In this document: positions 15,783-23,524 of the stretch, in pieces | How positions within the stretch are numbered: the stretch's first letter is position 1 | Layout of the letters: each line of letters starts with the position of its first letter | Origin: UBA5266 sp964610025 | Lineage (GTDB): Bacteria; Bacteroidota; Bacteroidia; Bacteroidales; WCHB1-69 | Reading direction: 5' to 3' | Length of the DNA stretch: 27,239 nucleotides | Assembly: GCA_964610025.1 (NCBI GenBank) | Contig: CAZSTX010000024.1 | Span: forward strand, 1 to 27,239 | The notes under the pieces: generated by a model | What the model was told of the DNA's origin: nothing | Database searches by the model: none | What the model saw: the letters and a program-made list of their open reading frames with translations, nothing else | Made by a program: the position numbers and the translations under genes

Positions 15783-17186
15783 TTACTCATAAGCGCCAAT
15801 AGATGGCGGATTGTTTCGTATATTCCCTTTTATATCAGTAGTTATAAACGAAATAACTTTTCCAGCTCCTTTGCATGGCGATGTTGTTTGTAATTGAAAA
15901 TCGTTTTCTGTTGTATTTTCAAAAAGAGGATTTTTATTAAAAATTATAGAAGAAAAATAATCGCTATAATTTGTATCTGATTTTAATAGACAGTGCGATA
16001 TAGTTGGTTTAAAATCAGCATTTTTATCATAACTAAAAGCAATTTCTCGCTTATTATTTCCCCATACAATGTTATTTGCAAATTCGCATTGAAAATCAGA
16101 TACATACATAGTGTTGTTTAGTATATAATAATTGCTTAAAAACACGGAAGGTGTTGTACGAGAAGCAAACTTATAAATATTATAAATGGTATTGTTTATA
16201 AATTGGTAATTTCCCCCTAATACTAATGCAACGCAATGTTGTCCGCAGTCAGATATAATATTATTGTATGCTTTTACTGTATAGTTTTTTCCTAAAAATC
16301 CTATCCCAAAAGATTTTTGTATAATTGAATTAGAAAAAATAAGTTTGTTTCCCATATCTTTTTCTAATATTTCAGCTTGAAGTCCTATGTAGGCATTTTT
16401 GATAATAGCATAGTTAATGATATTATCTTGTGTTCCTTCGTTAATCCAAATACGGTCCCATTGTTCGTAGTCGTCTTGAAAAAAATCTTCCATACGGTCG
16501 CCTTGAAAAATAACGGGATTATCTATTGTGCCATTTACATGCAAACAGCCGCCTTTATATACCCATAGTCCTCCTTTTTTATGAACATATATTTTTGTTC
16601 CTGCTTCTATTGTTAATTTTCCTACTGAATCTATAACAGCATAACCATAAATTACATAGGGTTTTTCATTGGTCCAAATGCTATGTTCGCCTTCTTGAGC
16701 AACAATTTTGTATTTTAAATTGCCAATATTTTTGTCAGCAATAATAAAATGAGCGTCTTGCCCATATGCTACTAATTCAACTGTTTGTTTATTTCCGTTT
16801 GTAAAAAATAAAATGGTATCGGTAATTAATAAAGGAGTATTTTGTTGATTAGGATTAATAATCGTTTTTATAAAAACAAAAATACTATCTTTTGCTGGGA
16901 TTTCGATATCATTCAATTTTGTTGCCGCTATACCATTAACATTAATACTAAAATAAGAATTTTTATCTTTAAGAAGAAAAATATCTGTTTTTAAATCAGT
17001 ATTGTATGGGTTATAAATTACCAAACGTTTAGTGATGGAGCTAATGCCAGTAAAAATAGTATCAAAAGTTATCAAAGAAGATGAAAACTTTAATGTAGCA
17101 TCTTTATTTTTATTAATATTATCTTTATTGCAAGAAGCTAAAATAATTATTAATAAGATAGTGTAAAAAGCAATTTTTTTAATCAA
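15783..17186 (-). CDS. Lipoprotein with right-handed beta-helix repeats
   Basis: The protein is exported as a lipoprotein: the signal peptide ends in the lipobox LASC with C19. Residues about 30-145 look like an Ig-like/BACON-style beta domain (SLITFDTIFTGISSITKRLVIYN). From about 185 to 445 the sequence shows spaced repeats rich in N, I and V (GTKIYVHKKGGLWVYKGG, NYAIIKNAYIGLQ, FINNTIYNI, FANNIVWGNN) typical of a right-handed parallel beta-helix. The ending DIKGNIRNNPPSIGAYE is characteristic of choice-of-anchor Q type Bacteroidota surface proteins. The function is unknown; polysaccharide binding or lysis is possible, but no catalytic residues can be assigned. It is 61 nt after ddl on the same strand. 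Confidence 0.8.
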   Translation of the reverse strand: MIKKIAFYTILLIIILASCNKDNINKNKDATLKFSSSLITFDTIFTGISSITKRLVIYNPYNTDLKTDIFLLKDKNSYFSINVNGIAATKLNDIEIPAKDSIFVFIKTIINPNQQNTPLLITDTILFFTNGNKQTVELVAYGQDAHFIIADKNIGNLKYKIVAQEGEHSIWTNEKPYVIYGYAVIDSVGKLTIEAGTKIYVHKKGGLWVYKGGCLHVNGTIDNPVIFQGDRMEDFFQDDYEQWDRIWINEGTQDNIINYAIIKNAYIGLQAEILEKDMGNKLIFSNSIIQKSFGIGFLGKNYTVKAYNNIISDCGQHCVALVLGGNYQFINNTIYNIYKFASRTTPSVFLSNYYILNNTMYVSDFQCEFANNIVWGNNKREIAFSYDKNADFKPTISHCLLKSDTNYSDYFSSIIFNKNPLFENTTENDFQLQTTSPCKGAGKVISFITTDIKGNIRNNPPSIGAYE

Positions 17187-17247
17187 TTTTTAATATTTTA
17201 AATACTTACTTATTAAATGATTTATTAACGTGATTAAAAAAAATATA

Positions 17248-18231
17248 TTATTTTCTTTCAATAGCCTCTTCGATGAAAATAGTACACAAATCAGTAAAAT
17301 TAAGTTTTTTATACCTTATTTGTTTTGGAATAATACTTTCGTTGGTTTGACCGGGAATGGTATTAATTTCTATAAAACATAATTCTTTTTCATTATAAAT
17401 ATAATCGACTCTTACAATTCCTTTGCATCCTAAATAGTTATAAATATTTTTCGATATTGTTTCACATTGTTTTTTTGTTGTGTTATCAATTTTGGCAGGA
17501 GTTATTTCTTCGGCTAAATTTGGATTATATTTAGCTTCTAAATCAAAAAATGTATTTTTGCTAATTACTTCTGTAATAGCTAATACTTCTATTTTTCCTC
17601 GAATGCTCATAACACCGCATGTAATTTCTCTTCCTTTTACAAAGCGTTCGATAATGAGTTGGTTATCATGCAAAAAAGCATTTTGAATAGCAGGCAATAG
17701 TTCTTGTTTTGTATTTACTTTTGAAACTCCCACACTTGAGCCTGAATTACAAGGCTTTACAAAACAAGGAAGTCCAATTTTTTTTATAATAGTATCAACA
17801 GAAAATCTATCGTATTTGAATAAATGTATTGATTCAGCCATATGTATTCTATGTGCCGCAAGAAATTTATTGCATAAATTTTTATTAAATGTCAATGCCG
17901 AAACAGCTGCATCGCAGCCTACATAAGGAATTCCTATCATATCGAAATAGCCTTGCAGTTTGCCATCTTCACCAGGATTGCCATGAATGGCAATAAAAAC
18001 ACAATCGAAATAAATATGTTTGTCTTTTATTTTAAGACTAAAATCATTTTTATCAATAGGATAAATTTCATTGTTAGGAGATATATAATCCCATTTTTTT
18101 TCTTGTAAATGAATAAAATAAACATTAAATAATAATTTATCCAATTTATCGACAATATTATATCCACTTTGGATAGAAATATCATGTTCGCCCGAATTTC
18201 CACCTGCTATTACAGCTATATTTCTCTTCAT
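17248..18231 (-). CDS. ddl: D-alanine--D-alanine ligase
   Basis: Ddl makes D-Ala-D-Ala for peptidoglycan in the cytoplasm, using ATP (ATP-grasp fold). The 327 residues show the N-terminal pattern IAVIAGGNSGEHDISIQSG (5-23), HGNPGEDGKLQGYFDMIGIP (84-103), the ATP-grasp block KPCNSGSSVGVSKV (about 158-171), EVLAITEVIS with FDLEAKYNP, and the C-terminal metal/substrate site CFIEINTIPGQTNESIIPKQ. The motifs appear intact. It begins the envelope-related minus-strand group that continues with the beta-helix lipoprotein. Upstream is a 277-nt AT-rich divergent spacer with a -7 box at 18278-18285. Confidence 0.96.
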   Translation of the reverse strand: MKRNIAVIAGGNSGEHDISIQSGYNIVDKLDKLLFNVYFIHLQEKKWDYISPNNEIYPIDKNDFSLKIKDKHIYFDCVFIAIHGNPGEDGKLQGYFDMIGIPYVGCDAAVSALTFNKNLCNKFLAAHRIHMAESIHLFKYDRFSVDTIIKKIGLPCFVKPCNSGSSVGVSKVNTKQELLPAIQNAFLHDNQLIIERFVKGREITCGVMSIRGKIEVLAITEVISKNTFFDLEAKYNPNLAEEITPAKIDNTTKKQCETISKNIYNYLGCKGIVRVDYIYNEKELCFIEINTIPGQTNESIIPKQIRYKKLNFTDLCTIFIEEAIERK

Positions 18232-18277
18232 AATCCAATTTTAAAAACAACAATATTATTTTTTCTATATTAATTTG

Positions 18278-18285
18278 CAAATATA
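18278..18285 (-). promoter_or_regulatory. Bacteroidota-type -7 promoter box for ddl
   Basis: It reads TATATTTGCA on the minus strand, an exact TAnnTTTG, 46 nt before the ddl start. It lies in the divergent spacer 18232-18508, which otherwise shows no gene. The -33 element is not clear. Confidence 0.4.
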
Positions 18286-18455
18286 TATGATTTTTCTGTT
18301 TCATTTAAATTAAGAATTGTTCTTTTCTATATTTTTCTATAAAATTTCTATTTAATGCTATATTAATACTGCATATTTCTATATAAAATTATATTTTGTT
18401 GATTTTTAAACATATAATTTTTTCTAAATCATATGTTAATATCAAATAATTTATA

Positions 18456-18463
18456 TACTTTTG
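18456..18463 (+). promoter_or_regulatory. Bacteroidota-type -7 promoter box for the lipoprotein-serC-serA unit
   Basis: TACTTTTG matches TAnnTTTG exactly and ends 45 nt before the lipoprotein ATG. A weak TGTT lies about 18 nt upstream. No equal match is found in the 54-nt gap before serC, so serC and serA may depend on this promoter. Confidence 0.4.
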
Positions 18464-18508
18464 TTACATAAAAAAATCTTTATTATTAATCAATAAAATT
18501 AAAAAAAA

Positions 18509-18901
18509 ATGAAAAAAGTTTTAATATACACATGTTTATTCTTTACATTTGTTCTTTATTCATGCAAAGAAAAAGAAAATATTGCATATAGTATTGTGCA
18601 GGGAAAAATTACTTATGAAGAAAGAGAAACTGGTTGGGAAGGAAATGCAAAAAATGCAGTAGTAAAACTTCATATAGAACAGGAAGAAGGCGTTGTTAGC
18701 GAAATTACGGCTAATGATACAGGCTTTTATATTCTCCCTAAAATTGCCGTAAATTTAGACAGTGCATTCATTAATTATACTGTCAGTGCTAAATTTATAA
18801 TGGGAATTGGCGGTGGATCAACTATTTTTACTGGTCGTTCAAAAGTTATCACTCCAAAAGGAAACGATACAATTATTTGTGATTTACATTTAGTACTCTA
18901 A
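18509..18901 (+). CDS. Small lipoprotein of unknown function
   Basis: I do not recognise a named family. The 130 residues start with a lipoprotein signal: MKKVLIYTCLFF... ending LYSC with C19, followed by charged residues. The mature part begins QGKITYEERETGWEGNAKNAVVKLH and continues with VSEITANDTGFYILPKI. This is the rhythm of a carboxypeptidase-regulatory-like or transthyretin-like beta-sandwich (G-x-V ... A-V-V-x-L ... T-x-D-T-G-x-Y). It is the first plus-strand gene, has its own promoter-like box, and lies 54 nt before serC. A perfect AAGGAGG follows its stop codon but is too far from serC to serve as that gene's ribosome-binding site. Confidence 0.8.
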   Translation: MKKVLIYTCLFFTFVLYSCKEKENIAYSIVQGKITYEERETGWEGNAKNAVVKLHIEQEEGVVSEITANDTGFYILPKIAVNLDSAFINYTVSAKFIMGIGGGSTIFTGRSKVITPKGNDTIICDLHLVL

Positions 18902-18955
18902 AAGGAGGAAAAACAATTAAATTAGAATCATTTTTTTAACTATAAATATATATAT

Positions 18956-20029
18956 ATGAAACGAGTACATAATTTTAATGCAGGACCATGTGTCCTTCCA
19001 AAAGAAGCTATTAATACAGCTATTGAACAATTAAAAAATTTTAAAGATACAGGAATGTCCGTAATAGAAGTTTCGCATCGCTCTAAAGAATGGGATGCCG
19101 TTATGAATGAAACAGAAGCTATATGGAAAGAATTATTACATATTCCCGATGGATACAAAGTGTTATTCCTTGGCGGAGGAGCATCTATGCAATTTGCAAT
19201 GATTCCTTTTAATTTCTTAGAAAAAAAAGCGGCTTATCTCGAAACAGGTGTTTGGGCTAAAAAAGCAATAAAAGAAGCGAAAGCATTTGGAGAAGTAGTT
19301 ACTGTTGCTTCTTCGGCAGAAAAAACATTTAATTATATTCCCAAAGCTTACACCATCCCTACAGATGCAGATTATTTTCATATTACTACCAATAATACAA
19401 TTTATGGTACTGAAATACACGAAGATATTAATAGTCCCGTTCCTTTGATTGCCGATATGTCGTCTGACATTATGAGCCGTCCTGTAGATATTTCAAAATA
19501 TGTGATGATTTATGGAGGAGCTCAAAAGAATGTTGGTCCAGCAGGCGTTACATTTGTTATCATAAAAGAAGATGCTATTGGTAAAGTAAGTCGTTATATC
19601 CCAACAATGTTAAATTATAAAACTCATATTGAAGAAAGTTCAATGTTTAATACACCTCCTGTTTTCTCTATTTTAGTAATGAACGAAACTTTGAAATGGG
19701 TTAAAAAATTAGGTGGATTAAGTGCTATTCAAAAAATAAATAAAGAAAAAGCAACATTGTTGTATAACGAAATAGACCGTAATAGTATGTTTGTAGGAAC
19801 TGCCGAAAAAGATAGCCGTTCTTATATGAATGTTTGTTTTGTTATGGCAGAGGCATATAAAGATAAAGAAGAAGCATTTATGGCTTTTGCAAAAGAAAGA
19901 GGAATGGTTGGAATTAAAGGGCATCGCTCTGTTGGAGGGTTCCGTGCTTCAATTTATAATGCTTGCCCAAGAGAAAGCGTAGAAGCATTGGTAGAGTGCA
20001 TGCAAGAATTTGAAAAAAATAATAAATAA
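18956..20029 (+). CDS. serC: Phosphoserine aminotransferase
   Basis: SerC transaminates 3-phosphohydroxypyruvate with glutamate to phosphoserine (PLP-dependent, serine and pyridoxal pathways). The 357 residues include FNAGPCVLPKEA (6-17), GMSVIEVSHRSKEW (about 33-46), LGGGASMQFAMIPFNFL (about 72-88) and the PLP lysine in MIYGGAQKNVGPAGVTF (about 190-206). The C-terminal MVGIKGHRSVGGFRASIYNA block completes the active site. It is followed by serA after 21 nt, so the first two enzymes of serine synthesis from 3-phosphoglycerate are paired. No serB-type phosphatase is present here. Confidence 0.97.
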   Translation: MKRVHNFNAGPCVLPKEAINTAIEQLKNFKDTGMSVIEVSHRSKEWDAVMNETEAIWKELLHIPDGYKVLFLGGGASMQFAMIPFNFLEKKAAYLETGVWAKKAIKEAKAFGEVVTVASSAEKTFNYIPKAYTIPTDADYFHITTNNTIYGTEIHEDINSPVPLIADMSSDIMSRPVDISKYVMIYGGAQKNVGPAGVTFVIIKEDAIGKVSRYIPTMLNYKTHIEESSMFNTPPVFSILVMNETLKWVKKLGGLSAIQKINKEKATLLYNEIDRNSMFVGTAEKDSRSYMNVCFVMAEAYKDKEEAFMAFAKERGMVGIKGHRSVGGFRASIYNACPRESVEALVECMQEFEKNNK

Positions 20030-20050
20030 AAAAATTAAAAAAGAAAAGAT

Positions 20051-20971
20051 ATGAAAGTATTAGTAGCAACAGAAAAGCCATTTGCTAAAGCTGCCGTAGA
20101 TGGAATTCGTGAAATAGTAGAGAAAGCAGGGCATACTCTCGCTCTTCTCGAAAAATACACAGATGTTAACGATTTCTATAAAGAAGTAGCAGATGCAGAT
20201 GCTTTGATTGTTAGATCAGATAAAGTTACAAAAGAAGTTATTGATAATGCAAAAAAATTAAAAATTGTCGTTAGAGCAGGTGCTGGTTATGATAATTTAG
20301 ATTTAGCTGCTTGTACAGCACGCAATATTGTAGCAATGAACACCCCAGGTCAAAATTCTAATGCCGTTGCTGAATTAGCAATTGGAATGATGATTTATAT
20401 GGCTCGCAATACATTTAAACCAGGAACAGGTGCTGAACTAAAAGGGAAAAAGATAGGACTTCATGCCTATGGAAATGTTGGACGCTTAGTGGCACTAATT
20501 GCAAAAGGTTTTGGGATGGAAGTTTATGCTTATGACCCATTTGTTTCAGCAGAAAATATTAAAAAAGAAGGAGTTACACCCGTTGATTCTGTAGAGAAAC
20601 TATACGAAACTTGCCATTATATTTCATTGCATATCCCAGCTAACGATAAAACAAAAAAATCGATAGGCTATAATCTTTTATCTAAAATGCCTAAAGGTGG
20701 ATGTTTAATCAATACAGCACGCAAAGAAGTTATTAATGAAGAAGAATTAGTAAAAGTGATGGAAGAAAGAACAGATATTAAATATTGTTCTGATATTGCT
20801 CCTGATAATGCAAGCGAAATGATAGAGAAATTTCAAACTCGCTATTTCGCTACTCCTAAAAAAATGGGAGCCGAAACAGCCGAAGCAAATATTAATGCAG
20901 GTTTAGCATCTGCTAATCAAATTATGAAATTCTTTAAGAATGGAGATACAACATTTCAAGTTAATAAATAA
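20051..20971 (+). CDS. serA: D-3-phosphoglycerate dehydrogenase, short (ACT-less) type
   Basis: SerA oxidises 3-phosphoglycerate to 3-phosphohydroxypyruvate with NAD. The 306 residues hold only the substrate- and NAD-binding domains; there is no C-terminal ACT domain for serine feedback. Seen are VRAGAGYDNLDLAA (about 75-88), MNTPGQNSNAVAELAIGMM (about 97-115), the NAD loop GLHAYGNVG (about 137-145) and the catalytic-Arg block INTARKEVINEEEL. The usual catalytic His of the PH-x-G motif is replaced: the sequence there reads TPKKMGAETAEANINAG. This variant is, to my knowledge, shared by Bacteroidales homologues encoded next to serC. The operon ends at the terminator 20995-21030. Confidence 0.93.
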   Translation: MKVLVATEKPFAKAAVDGIREIVEKAGHTLALLEKYTDVNDFYKEVADADALIVRSDKVTKEVIDNAKKLKIVVRAGAGYDNLDLAACTARNIVAMNTPGQNSNAVAELAIGMMIYMARNTFKPGTGAELKGKKIGLHAYGNVGRLVALIAKGFGMEVYAYDPFVSAENIKKEGVTPVDSVEKLYETCHYISLHIPANDKTKKSIGYNLLSKMPKGGCLINTARKEVINEEELVKVMEERTDIKYCSDIAPDNASEMIEKFQTRYFATPKKMGAETAEANINAGLASANQIMKFFKNGDTTFQVNK

Positions 20972-20994
20972 AAATTATTAATTAAAAACGATAT

Positions 20995-21030
20995 GAGAGA
21001 GTGTTTGATAAAAACACTCTCTTTTTTTTT
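20995..21030 (+). terminator. Rho-independent terminator after serA
   Basis: GAGAGTGTTT at 20997-21006 pairs perfectly with AAACACTCTC at 21012-21021 around a 5-nt loop. The stem can extend by one A-T and one G-T pair. It is followed by nine T (21022-21030), giving a classic intrinsic terminator 24 nt after the serA stop. Confidence 0.92.
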
Positions 21031-21104
21031 ACTTTAAATTATTGTTTCAACTAATTATTTAAATATATTTTAACACACAAGATTTAAAATTATCTGTGTA
21101 TCAG

Positions 21105-21224
21105 TTAATTTTGCTTGTATGCGTTTTTATGAACTTCTTTGATTTTGTCTGCTAATGATTTTGGGGAAAGCACTTCCACATTGTTATCATATAAAAGCAA
21201 TTCCATAAATAAGTTGAGCGTTAC
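21105..21224 (-). pseudogene. C-terminal remnant of a probable WYL-domain regulator
   Basis: Reading the minus strand, about 40 codons end in a TAA at 21105-21107: FMELLLYDNNVEVLSPKSLA followed by DKIKEVHKNAYKQN. This resembles the extreme C-terminus of WYL-domain transcriptional regulators, which typically end with a G-x-x-VEVLSPxSLR-x-x-I pattern. No start or DNA-binding domain is present. Upstream coding is lost where the transposase-like segment begins on the other strand, near 21240. I read it as the tail of a gene destroyed by insertion and deletion. The family assignment is from a short motif. Confidence 0.5.
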
Positions 21225-21240
21225 ACAAAGTTTTAATTTA

Positions 21241-21609
21241 GAATTTATTGGGGATATCAAAGATAAATTTGAGCAAGATGTTAGATGGGATGGATTAAAG
21301 GCATATTTAACTAATGCTAAAATGAGTAAAATTGATATTTTAGATAATTACAGTCATTTATGGCGTATTGAAAAAGCATTTAGAATCTTTGAGATTGATT
21401 TGATAATCATATCTATATATCATAGAAATCTAATCAATAATGAGCTAATACAACAGAAGATTTTATTAACAGAAGAATATCGAAAATTACAAAATTTTAT
21501 TCAATTTCTAATTTTGGGTATCCCAGTGCGGAAGTCAGGAAAATATGATAATCAAAGAAGTTGTCTTAAAAAGGCAGCCTCTTTGATTATTAAAAAATCG
21601 CCTAAATAA
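21241..21609 (+). pseudogene. Fragment of an IS1634/IS4-type DDE transposase
   Basis: An open frame contains RWDGLKAYLTNAKMSK, then YSHLWRIEKAFRI and IYHR, with the core at 21286-21426. This is the C-terminal block of IS1634-family transposases (D-G-L-K-x-Y-x-x-N ... Y-x-x-L-W-x-I-E-K-A-F-R-I ... I-Y-H-R), which contains the catalytic Glu. The N-terminal two-thirds with the first two acidic residues is missing. After IYHR the frame no longer resembles the family and runs through a hairpin to a stop at 21607-21609. The open frame extends upstream to 21139, but that part is antisense to the WYL remnant. No intact terminal repeats were recognised. Confidence 0.7.
21548..21590. repeat. 20-bp-stem inverted repeat in the transposase scar
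   Basis: The arms 21548-21567 and 21571-21590 pair over 20 positions with one A/C mismatch and two G-T pairs around a 3-nt loop. It lies near the end of the transposase remnant and 29 nt from the holA stop. Neither side has a convincing T run, so it may be an element end or a decayed bidirectional terminator. Confidence 0.6.
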
Positions 21610-21618
21610 GAGCAAGAT

Positions 21619-22629
21619 TTAATTGACCGTGTATTTTCCGCCTATTATTCTAAAAGTAAGTTCTTTCAGAAGTTCGAATTCTGATATATTATATCCTTCA
21701 AATCCTTTACTTCTTAAGTCGTATATTTTTAAAAGAGAAATAATTCTTTTTACTACAGGGTAAGGATAATTTTTTATGGCTTTCATAAACGCTTCTCTGG
21801 CATCATAATAAAGATTGATTTGTTTTAACGTGTTATTGTTTGGAAATAAATGATACTGCATTAATTTAATGAAAGAAGAGTAAATATTGGAAATGATTCT
21901 TTGAATGGGATAAGATTTTGGATTTGATTGAAAATAATCGATAATCTCAAAAGATTTTCGAGTGTTTTTAGTCCAAATAGCATTTATTAGTTCAAATTCA
22001 TTGTATTCTTTACTAATACCAATGTATTCTTGTACTAAATCGGCAGTAATGGTTTCACCTTTTTTTATGATATTTTGAAATTTATCAAGTTCATTATTAA
22101 TACGCGACAAATCTGTTCCTATATGACGAGCAATAATTTCGGCTGTAATATCATTAATAATATATTTTTTTTCGGCTACCATTTCCTTAACATATTTAGA
22201 TACTTGATTATCGTATATTTTAGGGCTTTCAAAAACAACGCCTGTTTTATCAATAGCTTTATAAAAAGAAGTACGTTTATCAACGTTTTTATATTTATGA
22301 CACAATACTAAAACTGTTTGTTTTTGAGGATTTTGAATATAAGATGTTAAATTTATTATTTTGTTTAAATTTTGTGCTTCTTTTATTATGATTAGTCGAT
22401 AATTAGACATCATAGGATATTGTTTCGAAAGCAATATGATTTGTTCAATAGTAGTATCTTTTCCATATAATATGTCTAAATTGAAATCTTTTAGAGTATC
22501 GTCATCAAAGAAGTTGTCAAGGATAAAATGAGTAATTTTATCAATGTAATAAGTGTTTTCGCCCATCAACAAATAAATAGGTGAATAAATTTTCTTTTTT
22601 AAATTATTAATAATTTGCTCGTAACTCAT
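21619..22629 (-). CDS. holA: DNA polymerase III subunit delta
   Basis: The delta subunit is the clamp-loader wrench that opens the beta sliding clamp. The 336 residues match the family length. The N-terminus SPIYLLMGENTYYIDKI (16-32) is the degenerate P-loop region, followed by FNLDILYGKDTTIEQII and the strand-turn YRLIIIKEAQNL (about 77-88). KYVKEMVAEKKYIINDITAEIIARHIG and LSRINNELDKF are typical of the middle domain. LIRR-type helices give way to LLKIYDLRSKGFEG near the C-terminus. It starts 4 nt after the dapA stop codon. It ends 9 nt from the opposing transposase remnant, with no clear terminator of its own. Confidence 0.92.
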   Translation of the reverse strand: MSYEQIINNLKKKIYSPIYLLMGENTYYIDKITHFILDNFFDDDTLKDFNLDILYGKDTTIEQIILLSKQYPMMSNYRLIIIKEAQNLNKIINLTSYIQNPQKQTVLVLCHKYKNVDKRTSFYKAIDKTGVVFESPKIYDNQVSKYVKEMVAEKKYIINDITAEIIARHIGTDLSRINNELDKFQNIIKKGETITADLVQEYIGISKEYNEFELINAIWTKNTRKSFEIIDYFQSNPKSYPIQRIISNIYSSFIKLMQYHLFPNNNTLKQINLYYDAREAFMKAIKNYPYPVVKRIISLLKIYDLRSKGFEGYNISEFELLKELTFRIIGGKYTVN

Positions 22630-22633
22630 AAAA

Positions 22634-23506
22634 TTAATTTAAAAGTTTTTTTATCTCTTTTGATAGAGCGAGACTTACATTTGTTAATGGCAAACGCACA
22701 GTAGAATTTATTTTATTTTGTAATGCTAAAAATGTTTTTACTCCTGCAGGACTTCCTTCTTTAAAACAAGCATGTACGATAGATAAAAGTTGGTAGTGAA
22801 TATTACGGGCTTTTTCAATATCTCCATTAAGAGCAAGATGAACCATTTTAGAAAATTTATCAGGATAAGCATTGGCAACTACTGATATAACGCCATCGAT
22901 ACCACATGCAAGTAAAGGAAGAGTTAAGGCGTCATCGCCAGAAATCACTAAAAAATCTTTTGATTTTTTATGAATAATGTTCATGATTTGATGCATATTT
23001 CCAGAAGCTTCTTTGATTCCTATTATTTTGGGTATTTCTTTGGCAATTTTTAATGTTGTTTCGGCTGTTATATTAACGGAGGTGCGAGAAGCTACGTTGT
23101 AAATGATAATAGGCAGTGGCGATTCTTGAGCAATTGCTTTATAATGAGCAATAATTCCCTCTTGTTGCGGACGATTGTAGTAAGGAGCAACCGATAATAT
23201 GGCATCTACGTTTTTTAAATCGAAAAAATGTATCTGTTCGATTACTTCTATAGGATTATTACAACCTATACCAGCTATTACAGGAACTCGTTTATTGGTA
23301 AATTGTACTATTTTTTTTAGTATTTGTTTACGTTCTGAAAACGATAGAGTAGGGGTCTCAGCTGTTGTTCCTAAAGCTACAATGTAATCAATATTTTTAC
23401 TAATTACATCATTAACCATAACTTCTAATCCACCGTAATCAATAGAAAAGTCTAATTTAAAAGGAGTTACTAAAGCAACGCCAGTTCCAGAAAAAATGTG
23501 CTTCAT
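22634..23506 (-). CDS. dapA: 4-hydroxy-tetrahydrodipicolinate synthase
   Basis: DapA condenses pyruvate with aspartate semialdehyde, the first step of the lysine/meso-diaminopimelate branch that supplies peptidoglycan. The 290 residues are normal. GTGVALVTPF (7-16) opens the TIM barrel, GTTAETPTLS (about 46-55) is the GTTGE variant seen in Bacteroidota, IIYNVASRTSVNI contains the catalytic Tyr and the Arg, and IIGIKEASGNM carries the Schiff-base Lys. It is 18 nt after the C69 dipeptidase and 4 nt before holA, so the three genes probably form one operon. Confidence 0.97.
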   Translation of the reverse strand: MKHIFSGTGVALVTPFKLDFSIDYGGLEVMVNDVISKNIDYIVALGTTAETPTLSFSERKQILKKIVQFTNKRVPVIAGIGCNNPIEVIEQIHFFDLKNVDAILSVAPYYNRPQQEGIIAHYKAIAQESPLPIIIYNVASRTSVNITAETTLKIAKEIPKIIGIKEASGNMHQIMNIIHKKSKDFLVISGDDALTLPLLACGIDGVISVVANAYPDKFSKMVHLALNGDIEKARNIHYQLLSIVHACFKEGSPAGVKTFLALQNKINSTVRLPLTNVSLALSKEIKKLLN

Positions 23507-23524
23507 AGCAAATGTTTTTTTATA

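Noticed and set aside
18902..18908. AAGGAGG directly after the lipoprotein stop as a ribosome-binding site
   Set aside because: No start codon follows at a suitable distance; serC begins about 50 nt later.
21139..21240. First part of the plus-strand open frame that ends at 21609
   Set aside because: This part is antisense to the WYL-like C-terminus and shows no transposase similarity, so the ATG at 21139 is not taken as a real start.
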